The notes under the pieces were generated by a model. It was given only the letters and a program-made list of their open reading frames with translations, made no database searches and was not told the DNA's origin. This document shows, in pieces, positions 19,482-28,080 of a stretch of 64,000 bases of DNA. Where the stretch lies: NCBI RefSeq assembly GCF_964355755.1, contig NC_092672.1, positions 14,008,501 through 14,072,500 on the forward strand. The letters run 5' to 3'. Made by a program: the position numbers and the translations under genes. The first letter of the stretch is position 1; each line of letters begins with the position of its first letter. Source of the DNA: Antedon mediterranea. Taxonomy: Eukaryota > Echinodermata > Crinoidea > Comatulida > Antedonidae.

Positions 19482-19563
19482 GGTAGCGTGGCCGAGCGGT
19501 CTAAGGCGTTGGTTTTAGGCACCAGTCATTTCGATGGCGTGGGTTCGAATCCCACCGCTGCCA
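19482..19563 (+). tRNA. tRNA-Leu(UAG) copy 94
   Basis: Partner of copy 36. Confidence 0.91.
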
Positions 19564-19665
19564 ATATTTTTTTACCGGCTAACTTCATAACGTACAAATG
19601 ATATAATGTAAAAATTCATTAGAAATACCGAAACCTTTTTTCTAAATAAATGTGACAACATTCAA

Positions 19666-19747
19666 GGTAACGTGGCCGAGCGGTCTAAGGCGCTGGTTTA
19701 AGGTACCAGTCATTTCAATGGCGTAGGTTCGAATCCCACCGCTGCCA
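19666..19747 (+). tRNA. tRNA-Leu(AAG) copy 95
   Basis: Partner of copy 37. Confidence 0.68.
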
Positions 19748-19807
19748 ATATGGTTTTACCAGCTCAAAACATAACGTACAATTCTAAATAAATGTGACAA
19801 CATGCAA

Positions 19808-19889
19808 GGTAGCGTGGCCGAGCGGTCTAAGGCGCTGGTTTAAGGCACCAGTCATTTCGATGGCGTGGGTTCGAATCCCACCGCTGCCA
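19808..19889 (+). tRNA. tRNA-Leu(AAG) copy 96
   Basis: Partner of copy 38, including the shortened spacer. Confidence 0.92.
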
Positions 19890-19991
19890 ATAGGGTTTTA
19901 CCGGCTCAAAACATAACGTACAAATGATATAATGTAAAAATTCATTAGAAATACCGAAACCTTTTTTCTAAATAAATGTGACAACATTCAA

Positions 19992-20073
19992 GGTAGCGTG
20001 GCCGAGTGGTTTAAGGCGTTGGTTTTAGGCACCAGTCATTTCGATGGCGTGGGTTCGAATCCCACCGCTGCCA
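19992..20073 (+). tRNA. tRNA-Leu(UAG) copy 97
   Basis: Partner of copy 39 (GAGTGG). Confidence 0.86.
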
Positions 20074-20171
20074 ATATTCTTTTACCGGCTTCATAACGTA
20101 CAAATGATATAATGTAAAAATTCATTAGAAATACCGAAACCTTTTTCCTAAATAAATATGACAACATTTAA

Positions 20172-20253
20172 GGTAGCGTGGCCGAGCGGTCTAAGGCACT
20201 GGTTTAAGGCACCAGTCAGATCAATGGCGTAGGTTCGAATCCCACCGCTGCCA
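20172..20253 (+). tRNA. tRNA-Leu(AAG) copy 98
   Basis: Partner of copy 40. Confidence 0.75.
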
Positions 20254-20355
20254 ATATGGTTTTACCAGCTCAAAACATAACGTACAAATGATATAATGTA
20301 AAAATTCATTAGAAATACCGAAACCTTTTTTCTAAATATATGTGACAACATGCAA

Positions 20356-20437
20356 GGTAGCGTGGCCGAGCGGTCTAAGGCGTTGGTTTTAGGCACCAGT
20401 CATTTCGATGGCGTGGGTTCGAATCCCACCGCTGCCA
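20356..20437 (+). tRNA. tRNA-Leu(UAG) copy 99
   Basis: Partner of copy 41. Confidence 0.91.
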
Positions 20438-20539
20438 ATATTCTTTTACCGGCTAACTACATAACGTACAAATGATATAATGTAAAAATTCATTAGAAAT
20501 ACCGAAACCTTTTTTCTAAATAAATGTGACAACATTCAA

Positions 20540-20621
20540 GGTAGCGTGGCCGAGCGGTCTAAGGCGCTGGTTTAAGGCACCAGTCGTTTCAATGGCGTAG
20601 GTTCGAATCCCACCGCTGCCA
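20540..20621 (+). tRNA. tRNA-Leu(AAG) copy 100
   Basis: Partner of copy 42. Confidence 0.8.
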
Positions 20622-20691
20622 ATATGGTTTTACCAGCTCAAAACATAACGTACAAATGATATAATGTAAAATTTCATTAGAAATACCGAAA

Positions 20692-21001
20692 TAATAATAA
20701 TAATAATACCACATTTATATAGCGCCCTTTTCATGAGTAATCATGCTCAAAGGCGCTTTACAAGGATTATTACCCCAGTATTTTTTGGGATCAAACACGT
20801 ATGGAAACATACTCCCATAATGCAGCCGGTAACCAGCGCAAAGTTGTGTCTAGATCTAACTGGGTACCCATTTATACACCTGGGTGGAGAGAGGCAACGT
20901 AAGTAAAGTATCTTGCCTACGGATACAAGCAATGCGGCGAGAGTTGGATTCGAACCTAGGTCTGACGATCGGTAGTCCAACGTCCAACACACTGCGCCAC
21001 A
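20692..21001 (-). mobile_element. tRNA-derived SINE, copy 7
   Basis: Partner of SINE copy 3. It is the last SINE in the array; none occurs in the right 6.7 kb. Confidence 0.85.
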
Positions 21002-21038
21002 CGAAACCTTTTTTCTAAATAAATGTGACAACATGCAA

Positions 21039-21107
21039 GGTAGCGTGGCCGAGCGGTTTTAGGCAGCAGTCATTTCGATGGCGTGGGTTCGAATCCCACC
21101 GCTGCCA
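21039..21107 (+). pseudogene. tRNA-Leu copy 101, 13-nt deletion
   Basis: 69-nt allele as copy 25. Confidence 0.9.
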
Positions 21108-21209
21108 ATAGGGTTTTACCGGCTCAAAACATAACGTACAAATGATATAATGTAAAAATTCATTAGAAATACCGAAACCATTTTTCTAAATAAATTTACC
21201 AACATTAAA

Positions 21210-21291
21210 GGTAGCGTGGCCGAGCGGTCTAAGGCGTTGGTTTTAGGCAGCAGTCATTTCGATGGCGTGGGTTCGAATCCCACCGCTGCCA
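21210..21291 (+). tRNA. tRNA-Leu(UAG) copy 102
   Basis: Partner of copy 44; the spacer start is changed to AATAGAG. Confidence 0.78.
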
Positions 21292-21363
21292 ATAGAGTTT
21301 TTAATGTAAAAAATAATTAGAATTACCGAAACCATTTTTCTAACTTAATTTACCAACATTTAA

Positions 21364-21445
21364 GGTAGCGTGGCCGAGCAGTCTAAGGCGTTGGTTTTAG
21401 GCACCAGTCATTTCGTTGGCGTGGGTTCGAATCCCACCGCTGCCA
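21364..21445 (+). tRNA. tRNA-Leu(UAG) copy 103
   Basis: Partner of copy 45. Confidence 0.72.
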
Positions 21446-21547
21446 ATATTCTTTTACCGGCTAACTACATAACGTACAAATGATATAATGTAAAAATTCA
21501 TTAGAAATACCGAAACATTTTTTCCAAATAAATGTGACAACATTCAA

Positions 21548-21629
21548 GGTAGCGTGGCCGAGCGGTCTAAGGCGCTGGTTTAAGGCACCAGTCATTCCGA
21601 TGGCGTGGGTTCGAATCCCACCGCTGCCA
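21548..21629 (+). tRNA. tRNA-Leu(AAG) copy 104
   Basis: Partner of copy 46 (CATTCCGATGG). Confidence 0.9.
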
Positions 21630-21731
21630 ATATTCTTTTACCGGCTAACTACATAACGTACAAATGATATAATGTAAAAATTCATTAGAAATACCGAAAC
21701 CATTTTTCTAACTAAATGTGACAACATTCAA

Positions 21732-21813
21732 GGTAGCGTGGCCGAGCGGTCTAAGGCGTTGGTTTTAGGCACCAGTCATTTCGATGGCGTGGGTTCGAAT
21801 CCCACAGCTGCCA
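21732..21813 (+). tRNA. tRNA-Leu(UAG) copy 105
   Basis: Partner of copy 47, with CAGCTGCCA (one acceptor mismatch). The large duplication ends in the spacer just after it. Confidence 0.8.
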
Positions 21814-21915
21814 ATATTCTTTTACCGGCTCAAAACATAACGTACAAATGATATAATGTAAAAATTCATTAGAAATACCGAAACCATTTTTCTAAATAAA
21901 TTTACCAACATTAAA

Positions 21916-21997
21916 GGTAGCGTGGCCGAGCGGTCTAAGGCGTTGGTTTTAGGCAGCAGTCATTTCGATGGCATGGGTTCGAATCCTACCGCTGCCA
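21916..21997 (+). tRNA. tRNA-Leu(UAG) copy 106
   Basis: AGCAG stem mismatch; T stem ATGGG/CCTAC has one mismatch and one G-T pair. Confidence 0.68.
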
Positions 21998-22094
21998 ATA
22001 TTCTTTTACAGGATCATAACGTACAAATGATATATTGTAAAATTTCATGAGAAATACCTCAACCATTTTTCTAACTAAATGTTACAACATTTAA

Positions 22095-22176
22095 GGTAGC
22101 GTGGCCGAGCGGTTTTTGGCGCTGGTTTTAGGCACCAGTCATTTCGATGGCGTGGGTTCGAATCCCACCGCTGCCA
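22095..22176 (+). tRNA. tRNA-Leu(UAG) copy 107
   Basis: D arm GCGGTTTTTGGCGC is abnormal. Confidence 0.75.
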
Positions 22177-22278
22177 ATATTCTTTTACCGGCTCACTACA
22201 TAACGTACAAATGATATAATGTAAAAAATCATGAGAATTACCGAAACCATTTTTCTAACTAAATTTACCAACATTTAA

Positions 22279-22360
22279 GGTAGCGTGGCCGAGCGGTCTA
22301 AGGGGCTGGTTTAAGGCGCCAGTAATTTCGATGGCGTGGGTTCGAATCCCACCACTGCCA
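22279..22360 (+). tRNA. tRNA-Leu(AAG) copy 108
   Basis: AAGGGGCTGG, stem GCCAG, and acceptor CACCACTGCC (one mismatch). Confidence 0.68.
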
Positions 22361-22462
22361 ATATTCTTTTACCGGCTAACTACATAACGTAAAAATGATA
22401 TAATGTAAAAATTCATTAGAAATACCGTAACCTTTTTTCTAAATAAATGTGACAACATTCAA

Positions 22463-22544
22463 GGTAGCGTGGCCGAGCGGTCTAAGGCGCTGGTTTTAGG
22501 GACCAGTCATTTCGATGGCGTGGGTTCGAATCCCACCGCTGCCA
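22463..22544 (+). tRNA. tRNA-Leu(UAG) copy 109
   Basis: Loop TTTAGGG; sound stems. Confidence 0.9.
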
Positions 22545-22646
22545 ATATTCTTTTACCGGCTCACTACATAACGTACAAATGATATAATGTAAAAAATCAT
22601 GAGAATTACCGAAACCATTTTTCTAACTAAATTTACCAACATTTAA

Positions 22647-22728
22647 GGTAGCGTGGCCGAGCGGTCAAAGGCGTTGGTTTTAGGCACCAGTCATTTCGAT
22701 GGCGTGGGTTCGAATCCCACCGCTGCCA
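22647..22728 (+). tRNA. tRNA-Leu(UAG) copy 110
   Basis: GGTCAAAGGC sub-family; starts the 890-bp tandem block. Confidence 0.87.
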
Positions 22729-22830
22729 ATATTCTTTTACCGGCTAACTACATAACGTACAAATGATATAATGTAAAAATTCATTAGAAATACCGTAACC
22801 TTTTTTCTAAATAAATGTGACAACATGCAA

Positions 22831-22912
22831 GGTAGCGTGGCCGAGCGGTCTAAGGCGTTGGTTTTAGGCAGCAGTCATTTCGATGGCGTGGGTTCGAATC
22901 CCACCGCTGCCA
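22831..22912 (+). tRNA. tRNA-Leu(UAG) copy 111
   Basis: AGCAG stem mismatch. Confidence 0.78.
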
Positions 22913-23014
22913 ATATTCTTTTACCGGCTAACTACATAACGTACAAATGATATAATGAAAAAATTCATTAGAAATACCGAAACCTTTTTTCTAAATAAAT
23001 GTGACAACATTCAA

Positions 23015-23096
23015 GGTAGCGTGGCCGAGCGGTCTGAGGCGCTGGTTTAAGGCACCAGTTATTTCAATGGCGTAGGTTCGAATCAAACCGCAGCCA
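23015..23096 (+). tRNA. tRNA-Leu(AAG) copy 112, degenerate
   Basis: GGTCTGAGGC, T arm GTAGG...CAAAC and acceptor GCAGCC: several broken pairs. Confidence 0.5.
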
Positions 23097-23198
23097 ATAT
23101 TCTTTTACCGGCTAACTTCATAACGTACAAATGATATAATGTAAAAATTCATTAGAAATACCGAAACCTTTTTTCTAAATAAATGTGACAACATGCAA

Positions 23199-23280
23199 GG
23201 TAGCGTGGCCGAGCGGTCTAAGTCGTTGGTTTTAGGCAGCAGTCATTTCGATGGCGTGGGTTCGAATCCCACCGCTGCCA
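23199..23280 (+). tRNA. tRNA-Leu(UAG) copy 113
   Basis: TAAGTCGTTGG in the D arm; AGCAG mismatch. Confidence 0.7.
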
Positions 23281-23382
23281 ATAGGGTTTTACCGGCTCAA
23301 AACATAACGTACAAATTATATAATGTAAAAATTCATTAGAAATACCGAAACCATTTTTCTAAATAAATTTACCAACATTAAA

Positions 23383-23464
23383 GGTAGCGTGGCCGAGCGG
23401 TCTAAGGCGTTGGTTTTAGGCAGCAGTCATTTCGATGGCGTGGGTTCGAATCCCACCGCTGCCA
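23383..23464 (+). tRNA. tRNA-Leu(UAG) copy 114
   Basis: AGCAG mismatch; short spacer follows. Confidence 0.78.
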
Positions 23465-23536
23465 ATAGGGTTTTTAATGTAAAAAATCATGAGAATTACC
23501 GAAACCATTTTTCTAACTAAATTTACCAACATTTAA

Positions 23537-23618
23537 GGTAGCGTGGCCGAGCGGTCAAAGGCGTTGGTTTTAGGCACCAGTCATTTCGATGGCGTGGGTT
23601 CGAATCCCACCGCTGCCA
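23537..23618 (+). tRNA. tRNA-Leu(UAG) copy 115
   Basis: 890-bp partner of copy 110. Confidence 0.87.
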
Positions 23619-23720
23619 ATATTCTTTTACCGGCTAACTACATAACGTACAAATGATATAATGTAAAAATTCATTAGAAATACCGTAACCTTTTTTCTAA
23701 ATAAATGTGACAACATGCAA

Positions 23721-23802
23721 GGTAGCGTGGCCGAGCGGTCTAAGGCGTTGGTTTTAGGCAGCAGTCATTTCGATGGCGTGGGTTCGAATCCCACCGCTGC
23801 CA
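23721..23802 (+). tRNA. tRNA-Leu(UAG) copy 116
   Basis: 890-bp partner of copy 111. Confidence 0.78.
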
Positions 23803-23904
23803 ATATTCTTTTACCGGCTAACTACATAACGTACAAATGATATAATGAAAAAATTCATTAGAAATACCGAAACCTTTTTTCTAAATAAATGTGACAACAT
23901 TCAA

Positions 23905-23986
23905 GGTAGCGTGGCCGAGCGGTCTGAGGCGCTGGTTTAAGGCACCAGTTATTTCAATGGCGTAGGTTCGAATCAAACCGCAGCCA
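23905..23986 (+). tRNA. tRNA-Leu(AAG) copy 117, degenerate
   Basis: 890-bp partner of copy 112 with the same defects. Confidence 0.5.
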
Positions 23987-24088
23987 ATATTCTTTTACCG
24001 GCTAACTTCATAACGTACAAATGATATAATGTAAATATTCATTAGAAATACCGAAACCTTTTTTCTAAATAAATGTGACAACATGCAA

Positions 24089-24170
24089 GGTAGCGTGGCC
24101 GAGCGGTCTAAGTCGTTGGTTTTAGGCAGCAGTCATTTCGATGGCGTGGGTTCGAATCCCACCGCTGCCA
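24089..24170 (+). tRNA. tRNA-Leu(UAG) copy 118
   Basis: 890-bp partner of copy 113. Confidence 0.7.
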
Positions 24171-24272
24171 ATAGGGTTTTACCGGCTCAAAACATAACGT
24201 ACAAATTATATAATGTAAAAATTCATTAGAAATACCGAAACCATTTTTCTAAATAAATTTACCAACATTAAA

Positions 24273-24354
24273 GGTAGCGTGGCCGAGCGGTCTAAGGCGT
24301 TGGTTTTAGGCAGCAGTCATTTCGATGGCGTGGGTTCGAATCCCACCGCTGCCA
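24273..24354 (+). tRNA. tRNA-Leu(UAG) copy 119
   Basis: 890-bp partner of copy 114. Confidence 0.78.
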
Positions 24355-24426
24355 ATAGGGTTTTTAATGTAAAAAATCATGAGAATTACCGAAACCATTT
24401 TTCTAACTAAATTTACCAACATTTAA

Positions 24427-24508
24427 GGTAGCGTGGCCGAGCGGTCTAATGCGCTGGTTTTAGGCACCAGTCATTTCGATGGCATGGGTTCGAATCCTAC
24501 CGCTGCCA
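24427..24508 (+). tRNA. tRNA-Leu(UAG) copy 120
   Basis: TCTAATGCGC breaks a D-stem pair; T stem ATGGG/CCTAC as in copy 106. Confidence 0.7.
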
Positions 24509-24605
24509 ATATTCTTTTACAGGATCATAACGTACAAATGATATATTGTAAAATTTCATGAGAAATACCTCAACCATTTTTCTAACTAAATGTTACAACA
24601 TTTAA

Positions 24606-24687
24606 GGTAGCGTGGTCGAGCGGTCTAAGGCGCTGGTTTTAGGCACCAGTCATTTCGATGGCGTGGGTTCGAATCCCACCGCTGCCA
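24606..24687 (+). tRNA. tRNA-Leu(UAG) copy 121
   Basis: A box TGGTCGAGCGG, still within consensus. Confidence 0.88.
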
Positions 24688-24789
24688 ATATTCTTTTACC
24701 GGCTCACTACATAACGTACAAATGATATAATGTAAAAAATCATGAGAATTACCGAAACCATTTTTCTAACTAAATTTACCAACATTTAA

Positions 24790-24871
24790 GGTAGCGTGGC
24801 CGAGCGGTCTAAGGTGCTGGTTTAAGGCACCAGTAATTTCGATGGCGTGGGTTCGAATCCCACCGCTGCCA
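24790..24871 (+). tRNA. tRNA-Leu(AAG) copy 122
   Basis: AAGGTGCTGG and AGTAATTTCG. Confidence 0.87.
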
Positions 24872-24973
24872 ATATTCTTTTACCGGCTAACTACATAACG
24901 TACAAATGATATAATGTAAAAATTCATTAGAAATACCGTAACCTTTTTTCTAAATAAATGTGACAACATTCAA

Positions 24974-25055
24974 GGTAGCGTGGCCGAGCGGTCTAAGGCG
25001 CTGGTTTTAGGCACCAGTCATTTCGATGGCGTGGGTTCGAATCCCACCGCTGCCA
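24974..25055 (+). tRNA. tRNA-Leu(UAG) copy 123
   Basis: UAG consensus. Confidence 0.93.
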
Positions 25056-25157
25056 ATATTCTTTTACCGGCTCACTACATAACGTACAAATGATATAATG
25101 TAAAAAATCATGAGAATTACCGAAACCATTTTTCTAACTAAATTTACCAACATTTAA

Positions 25158-25239
25158 GGTAGCGTGGCCGAGCGGTCAAAGGCGTTGGTTTTAGGCACCA
25201 GTCATTTCGATGGCGTGGGTTCGAATCCCACCGCTGCCA
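25158..25239 (+). tRNA. tRNA-Leu(UAG) copy 124
   Basis: GGTCAAAGGC sub-family. Confidence 0.87.
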
Positions 25240-25341
25240 ATATTCTTTTACCGGCTAACTACATAACGTACAAATGATATAATGTAAAAATTCATTAGAA
25301 ATACCGTAACCTTTTTTCTAAATAAATGTAACAACATTCAA

Positions 25342-25423
25342 GGTAGCGTGGCCGAGCGGTCTAAAGCGCTGGTTTAAGGCACCAGTCATTTCGATGGCGT
25401 GGGTTCGAATTCCACCGCTGCCA
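25342..25423 (+). tRNA. tRNA-Leu(AAG) copy 125
   Basis: TAAAGCGC in the D stem; B box GGTTCGAATTC departs from consensus. Confidence 0.78.
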
Positions 25424-25525
25424 ATTTGGTTTTACCGGCTAACTACATAACGTACAAATGATATAATGTAAAAATTCATTTGAAATACTGAAACCTTTTT
25501 TCTAAATAAATGTGACAACATTCAA

Positions 25526-25607
25526 GGTAGCGTGACCGAGCGGTCTAAGGCACTGGTTTAAGGCACCAGTCATTTCAATGGCGTAGGTTCGAATCCCACC
25601 GCTGCCA
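25526..25607 (+). tRNA. tRNA-Leu(AAG) copy 126
   Basis: A box TGACCGAGCGG; GGCACTGG; T stem GTAGG. Confidence 0.73.
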
Positions 25608-25709
25608 ATATGGTTTTACCAGCTCAAAACATAACGTACAAATGATATAATGTAAAAATTCATTAGAAATACCGAAACCTTTTTTCTAAATAAATGTGAC
25701 AACATGCAA

Positions 25710-25791
25710 GGTAGCGTGGCCGAGCGGTCTAAGGCGCTGGTTTAAGGCACCAGTCATTTCGATGGCGTGGGTTCGAATCCCACCGCTGCCA
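25710..25791 (+). tRNA. tRNA-Leu(AAG) copy 127
   Basis: AAG consensus. Confidence 0.93.
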
Positions 25792-25893
25792 ATAGGGTTT
25801 TACCGGCTCAAAACATAACGTACAAATGATATAATGTAAAAATTCATTAGAAATACCGAAACCATTTTTCTAACTAAATTTACCAACATTTAA

Positions 25894-25975
25894 GGTAGCG
25901 TGGCCGAGCGGTCTAAGGCGTTGGTTTTAGGCACCAGTCATTTCGATGGCGTGGGTTCGAATCCCACCGCTGCCA
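25894..25975 (+). tRNA. tRNA-Leu(UAG) copy 128
   Basis: TTGGT stem; 1,288 bp after copy 121. Confidence 0.91.
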
Positions 25976-26077
25976 ATATTCTTTTACCGGCTCACTACAT
26001 AACGTACAAATGATATAATGTAAAAAATCATGAGAATTACCGAAACCATTTTTCTAACTAAATTTACCAACATTTAA

Positions 26078-26159
26078 GGTAGCGTGGCCGAGCGGTCTAA
26101 GGTGCTGGTTTAAGGCACCAGTAATTTCGATGGCGTGGGTTCGAATCCCACCGCTGCCA
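26078..26159 (+). tRNA. tRNA-Leu(AAG) copy 129
   Basis: 1,288-bp partner of copy 122. Confidence 0.87.
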
Positions 26160-26261
26160 ATATTCTTTTACCGGCTAACTACATAACGTACAAATGATAT
26201 AATGTAAAAATTCATTAGAAATACCGTAACCTTTTTTCTAAATAAATGTGACAACATTCAA

Positions 26262-26343
26262 GGTAGCGTGGCCGAGCGGTCTAAGGCGCTGGTTTTAGGC
26301 ACCAGTCATTTCGATGGCGTGGGTTCGAATCCCACCGCTGCCA
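26262..26343 (+). tRNA. tRNA-Leu(UAG) copy 130
   Basis: 1,288-bp partner of copy 123. Confidence 0.93.
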
Positions 26344-26445
26344 ATATTCTTTTACCGGCTCACTACATAACGTACAAATGATATAATGTAAAAAATCATG
26401 AGAATTACCGAAACCATTTTTCTAACTAAATTTACCAACATTTAA

Positions 26446-26527
26446 GGTAGCGTGGCCGAGCGGTCAAAGGCGTTGGTTTTAGGCACCAGTCATTTCGATG
26501 GCGTGGGTTCGAATCCCACCGCTGCCA
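26446..26527 (+). tRNA. tRNA-Leu(UAG) copy 131
   Basis: 1,288-bp partner of copy 124. Confidence 0.87.
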
Positions 26528-26629
26528 ATATTCTTTTACCGGCTAACTACATAACGTACAAATGATATAATGTAAAAATTCATTAGAAATACCGTAACCT
26601 TTTTTCTAAATAAATGTAACAACATTCAA

Positions 26630-26711
26630 GGTAGCGTGGCCGAGCGGTCTAAAGCGCTGGTTTAAGGCACCAGTCATTTCGATGGCGTGGGTTCGAATTC
26701 CACCGCTGCCA
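26630..26711 (+). tRNA. tRNA-Leu(AAG) copy 132
   Basis: 1,288-bp partner of copy 125. Confidence 0.78.
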
Positions 26712-26813
26712 ATTTGGTTTTACCGGCTAACTACATAACGTACAAATGATATAATGTAAAAATTCATTTGAAATACTGAAACCTTTTTTCTAAATAAATG
26801 TGACAACATTCAA

Positions 26814-26895
26814 GGTAGCGTGGCCGAGCGGTCTAAGGCGTTGGTTTTAGGCACCAGTCATTTCGATGGCGTGGGTTCGAATCCCACCGCTGCCA
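26814..26895 (+). tRNA. tRNA-Leu(UAG) copy 133
   Basis: An extra unit with no partner in the first 1,288-bp block. It shifts the offset to 1,472 bp downstream. Confidence 0.91.
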
Positions 26896-26997
26896 ATATT
26901 CTTTTACCGGCTAACTACATAACGTACAAATGATATAATGTAAAAATTCATTAGAAATACCGAAACCTTTTTTCTAAATAAATGTGACAACATTCAA

Positions 26998-27079
26998 GGT
27001 AGCGTGACCGAGCGGTCTAAGGCACTGGTTTAAGGCACCAGTCATTTCAATGGCGTAGGTTCGAATCCCACCGCTGCCA
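26998..27079 (+). tRNA. tRNA-Leu(AAG) copy 134
   Basis: 1,472-bp partner of copy 126. Confidence 0.73.
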
Positions 27080-27181
27080 ATATGGTTTTACCAGCTCAAA
27101 ACATAACGTACAAATGATATAATGTAAAAATTCATTAGAAATACCGAAACCTTTTTTCTAAATAAATGTGACAACATGCAA

Positions 27182-27263
27182 GGTAGCGTGGCCGAGCGGT
27201 CTAAGGCGCTGGTTTAAGGCACCAGTCATTTCGATGGCGTGGGTTCGAATCCCACCGCTGCCA
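27182..27263 (+). tRNA. tRNA-Leu(AAG) copy 135
   Basis: 1,472-bp partner of copy 127; consensus. Confidence 0.93.
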
Positions 27264-27365
27264 ATAGGGTTTTACCGGCTCAAAACATAACGTACAAATG
27301 ATATAATGTAAAAATTCATTAGAAATACCGAAACCATTTTTCTAACTAAATTTACCAACATTTAA

Positions 27366-27447
27366 GGTAGCGTGGCCGAGCGGTCTAAGGCGTTGGTTTT
27401 AGGCACCAGTCATTTCGATGGCGTGGGTTCGAATCCCACCGCTGCCA
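27366..27447 (+). tRNA. tRNA-Leu(UAG) copy 136
   Basis: 1,472-bp partner of copy 128. Confidence 0.91.
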
Positions 27448-27548
27448 ATATTCTTTTACCGGCTAACTACATAACGTACAAATGATATAATGTAAAAATT
27501 CATTAGAAATACCGAAACATTTTTCTAAATAAATGTGACAACATTCAA

Positions 27549-27630
27549 GGTAGCGTGGCCGAGCGGTCTAAGGCGCTGGTTTAAGGCACCAGTCATTTCA
27601 ATGGCGTAGGTTCGAATCCCACCGCTGCCA
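27549..27630 (+). tRNA. tRNA-Leu(AAG) copy 137
   Basis: Variable arm CAATGGC, T stem GTAGG. It is the last complete gene of the array. Confidence 0.8.
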
Positions 27631-27732
27631 ATATTCTTTTACCGGCTCACTACATAACGTACAAATGATATAATGTAAAAAGTCATTAGAAATACCAAAA
27701 CCTTTTTTCTAAATAAATGTGACAACATTCAA

Positions 27733-27744
27733 GTTAGCGTGGCC
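27733..27744 (+). pseudogene. 3'-truncated tRNA-Leu at the array's right edge
   Basis: Only GTTAGCGTGGCC remains before unrelated sequence begins. Confidence 0.75.
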
Positions 27745-27941
27745 CTATAATAATTAATCAACTATTTTTTGCCTAGCCTAGGCAACTAGGCCTAGTCAGG
27801 CGGGTCAGACAGATCGGAGAGCCTACCACCTAGGCTAGGCCTAGACTAGTCATGATGAACTTAGCAAAACTATAATATTGTATGTCTTTCTTTTTTACTT
27901 TACATTCAAATCTAGACCTACTGTACTGTACCCGTGGCACG
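27745..27941. repeat. Array border with CCTAGGC words
   Basis: After the broken last unit comes a stretch rich in CCTAGGC/TAGGCCTAG (about 27,770-27,850). No gene seen. Confidence 0.6.
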
Positions 27942-28080
27942 TGTGGCGTGGCCGAGCGGTCTAAGGCATTGGTTTAAGACACCAGCCATTATTACTAGTG
28001 CGTGGGTTCGACATGTTTACCGCCTCATTTGATAATGTACAAATCGAATTAACTCGTGAGAAAAACCGAAACCATTTTTT
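27942..28080 (+). pseudogene. Orphan decayed tRNA-Leu unit
   Basis: TGTGGCGTGGCCGAGCGG, an AAG loop (TTTAAGAC) and GTGGGTTCGA survive, but the T-arm 3' strand and acceptor are ruined. The following ACCGCCTCAT, AATGTACAAATCG and ACCGAAACCATTTTT are recognisable spacer words. This is an older, isolated unit about 200 bp beyond the array. Confidence 0.8.

Larger units (their letters stand above)
13021..21825 (+). repeat. Large duplicated block A'
   Basis: Second copy of block A. It begins inside tRNA copy 62, which is itself a chimera of block sequences, and ends in the spacer after copy 105. Confidence 0.9.
22647..24426 (+). repeat. 890-bp tandem duplication
   Basis: Copies 110-114 repeat as 115-119 with every defect preserved. 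Confidence 0.9.
24606..27540 (+). repeat. 1,288-bp tandem duplication with one added unit
   Basis: Copies 121-128 repeat as 128-136; copy 133 is an extra unit. Confidence 0.88.
564..27744 (+). repeat. Tandem tRNA-Leu array, about 184-bp unit, 137 units
   Basis: The unit is an 82-nt tRNA-Leu (acceptor GGTAGCG/CGCTGCC with a T-G pair, long variable arm TCATTTCGATGGC, discriminator A) plus a spacer of about 102 nt. Pol III signals repeat in most copies: A box TGGCCGAGCGG, B box GGTTCGAATCC, and a TTTT run about 8 nt after the gene (ATTCTTTTACC, TTGGTTTTACC or AGGGTTTTACC). The spacer carries ACGTACAAATGATATAATG and an upstream AAATAAATGTGACAAC. All units point the same way. CCA is not encoded, as usual in eukaryotes. 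The individual copies below are numbered 1-137. Anticodon UAG (loop TTTAGGC) reads CUA/CUG; anticodon AAG (loop TTAAGGC), if A34 is edited to inosine, reads CUU/CUC. Confidence 0.95.

Noticed and set aside
564-27744. CRISPR-like array of repeats and spacers
   Set aside because: The repeats are 82-nt tRNA genes and the spacers are near-identical to each other; the DNA is eukaryotic.
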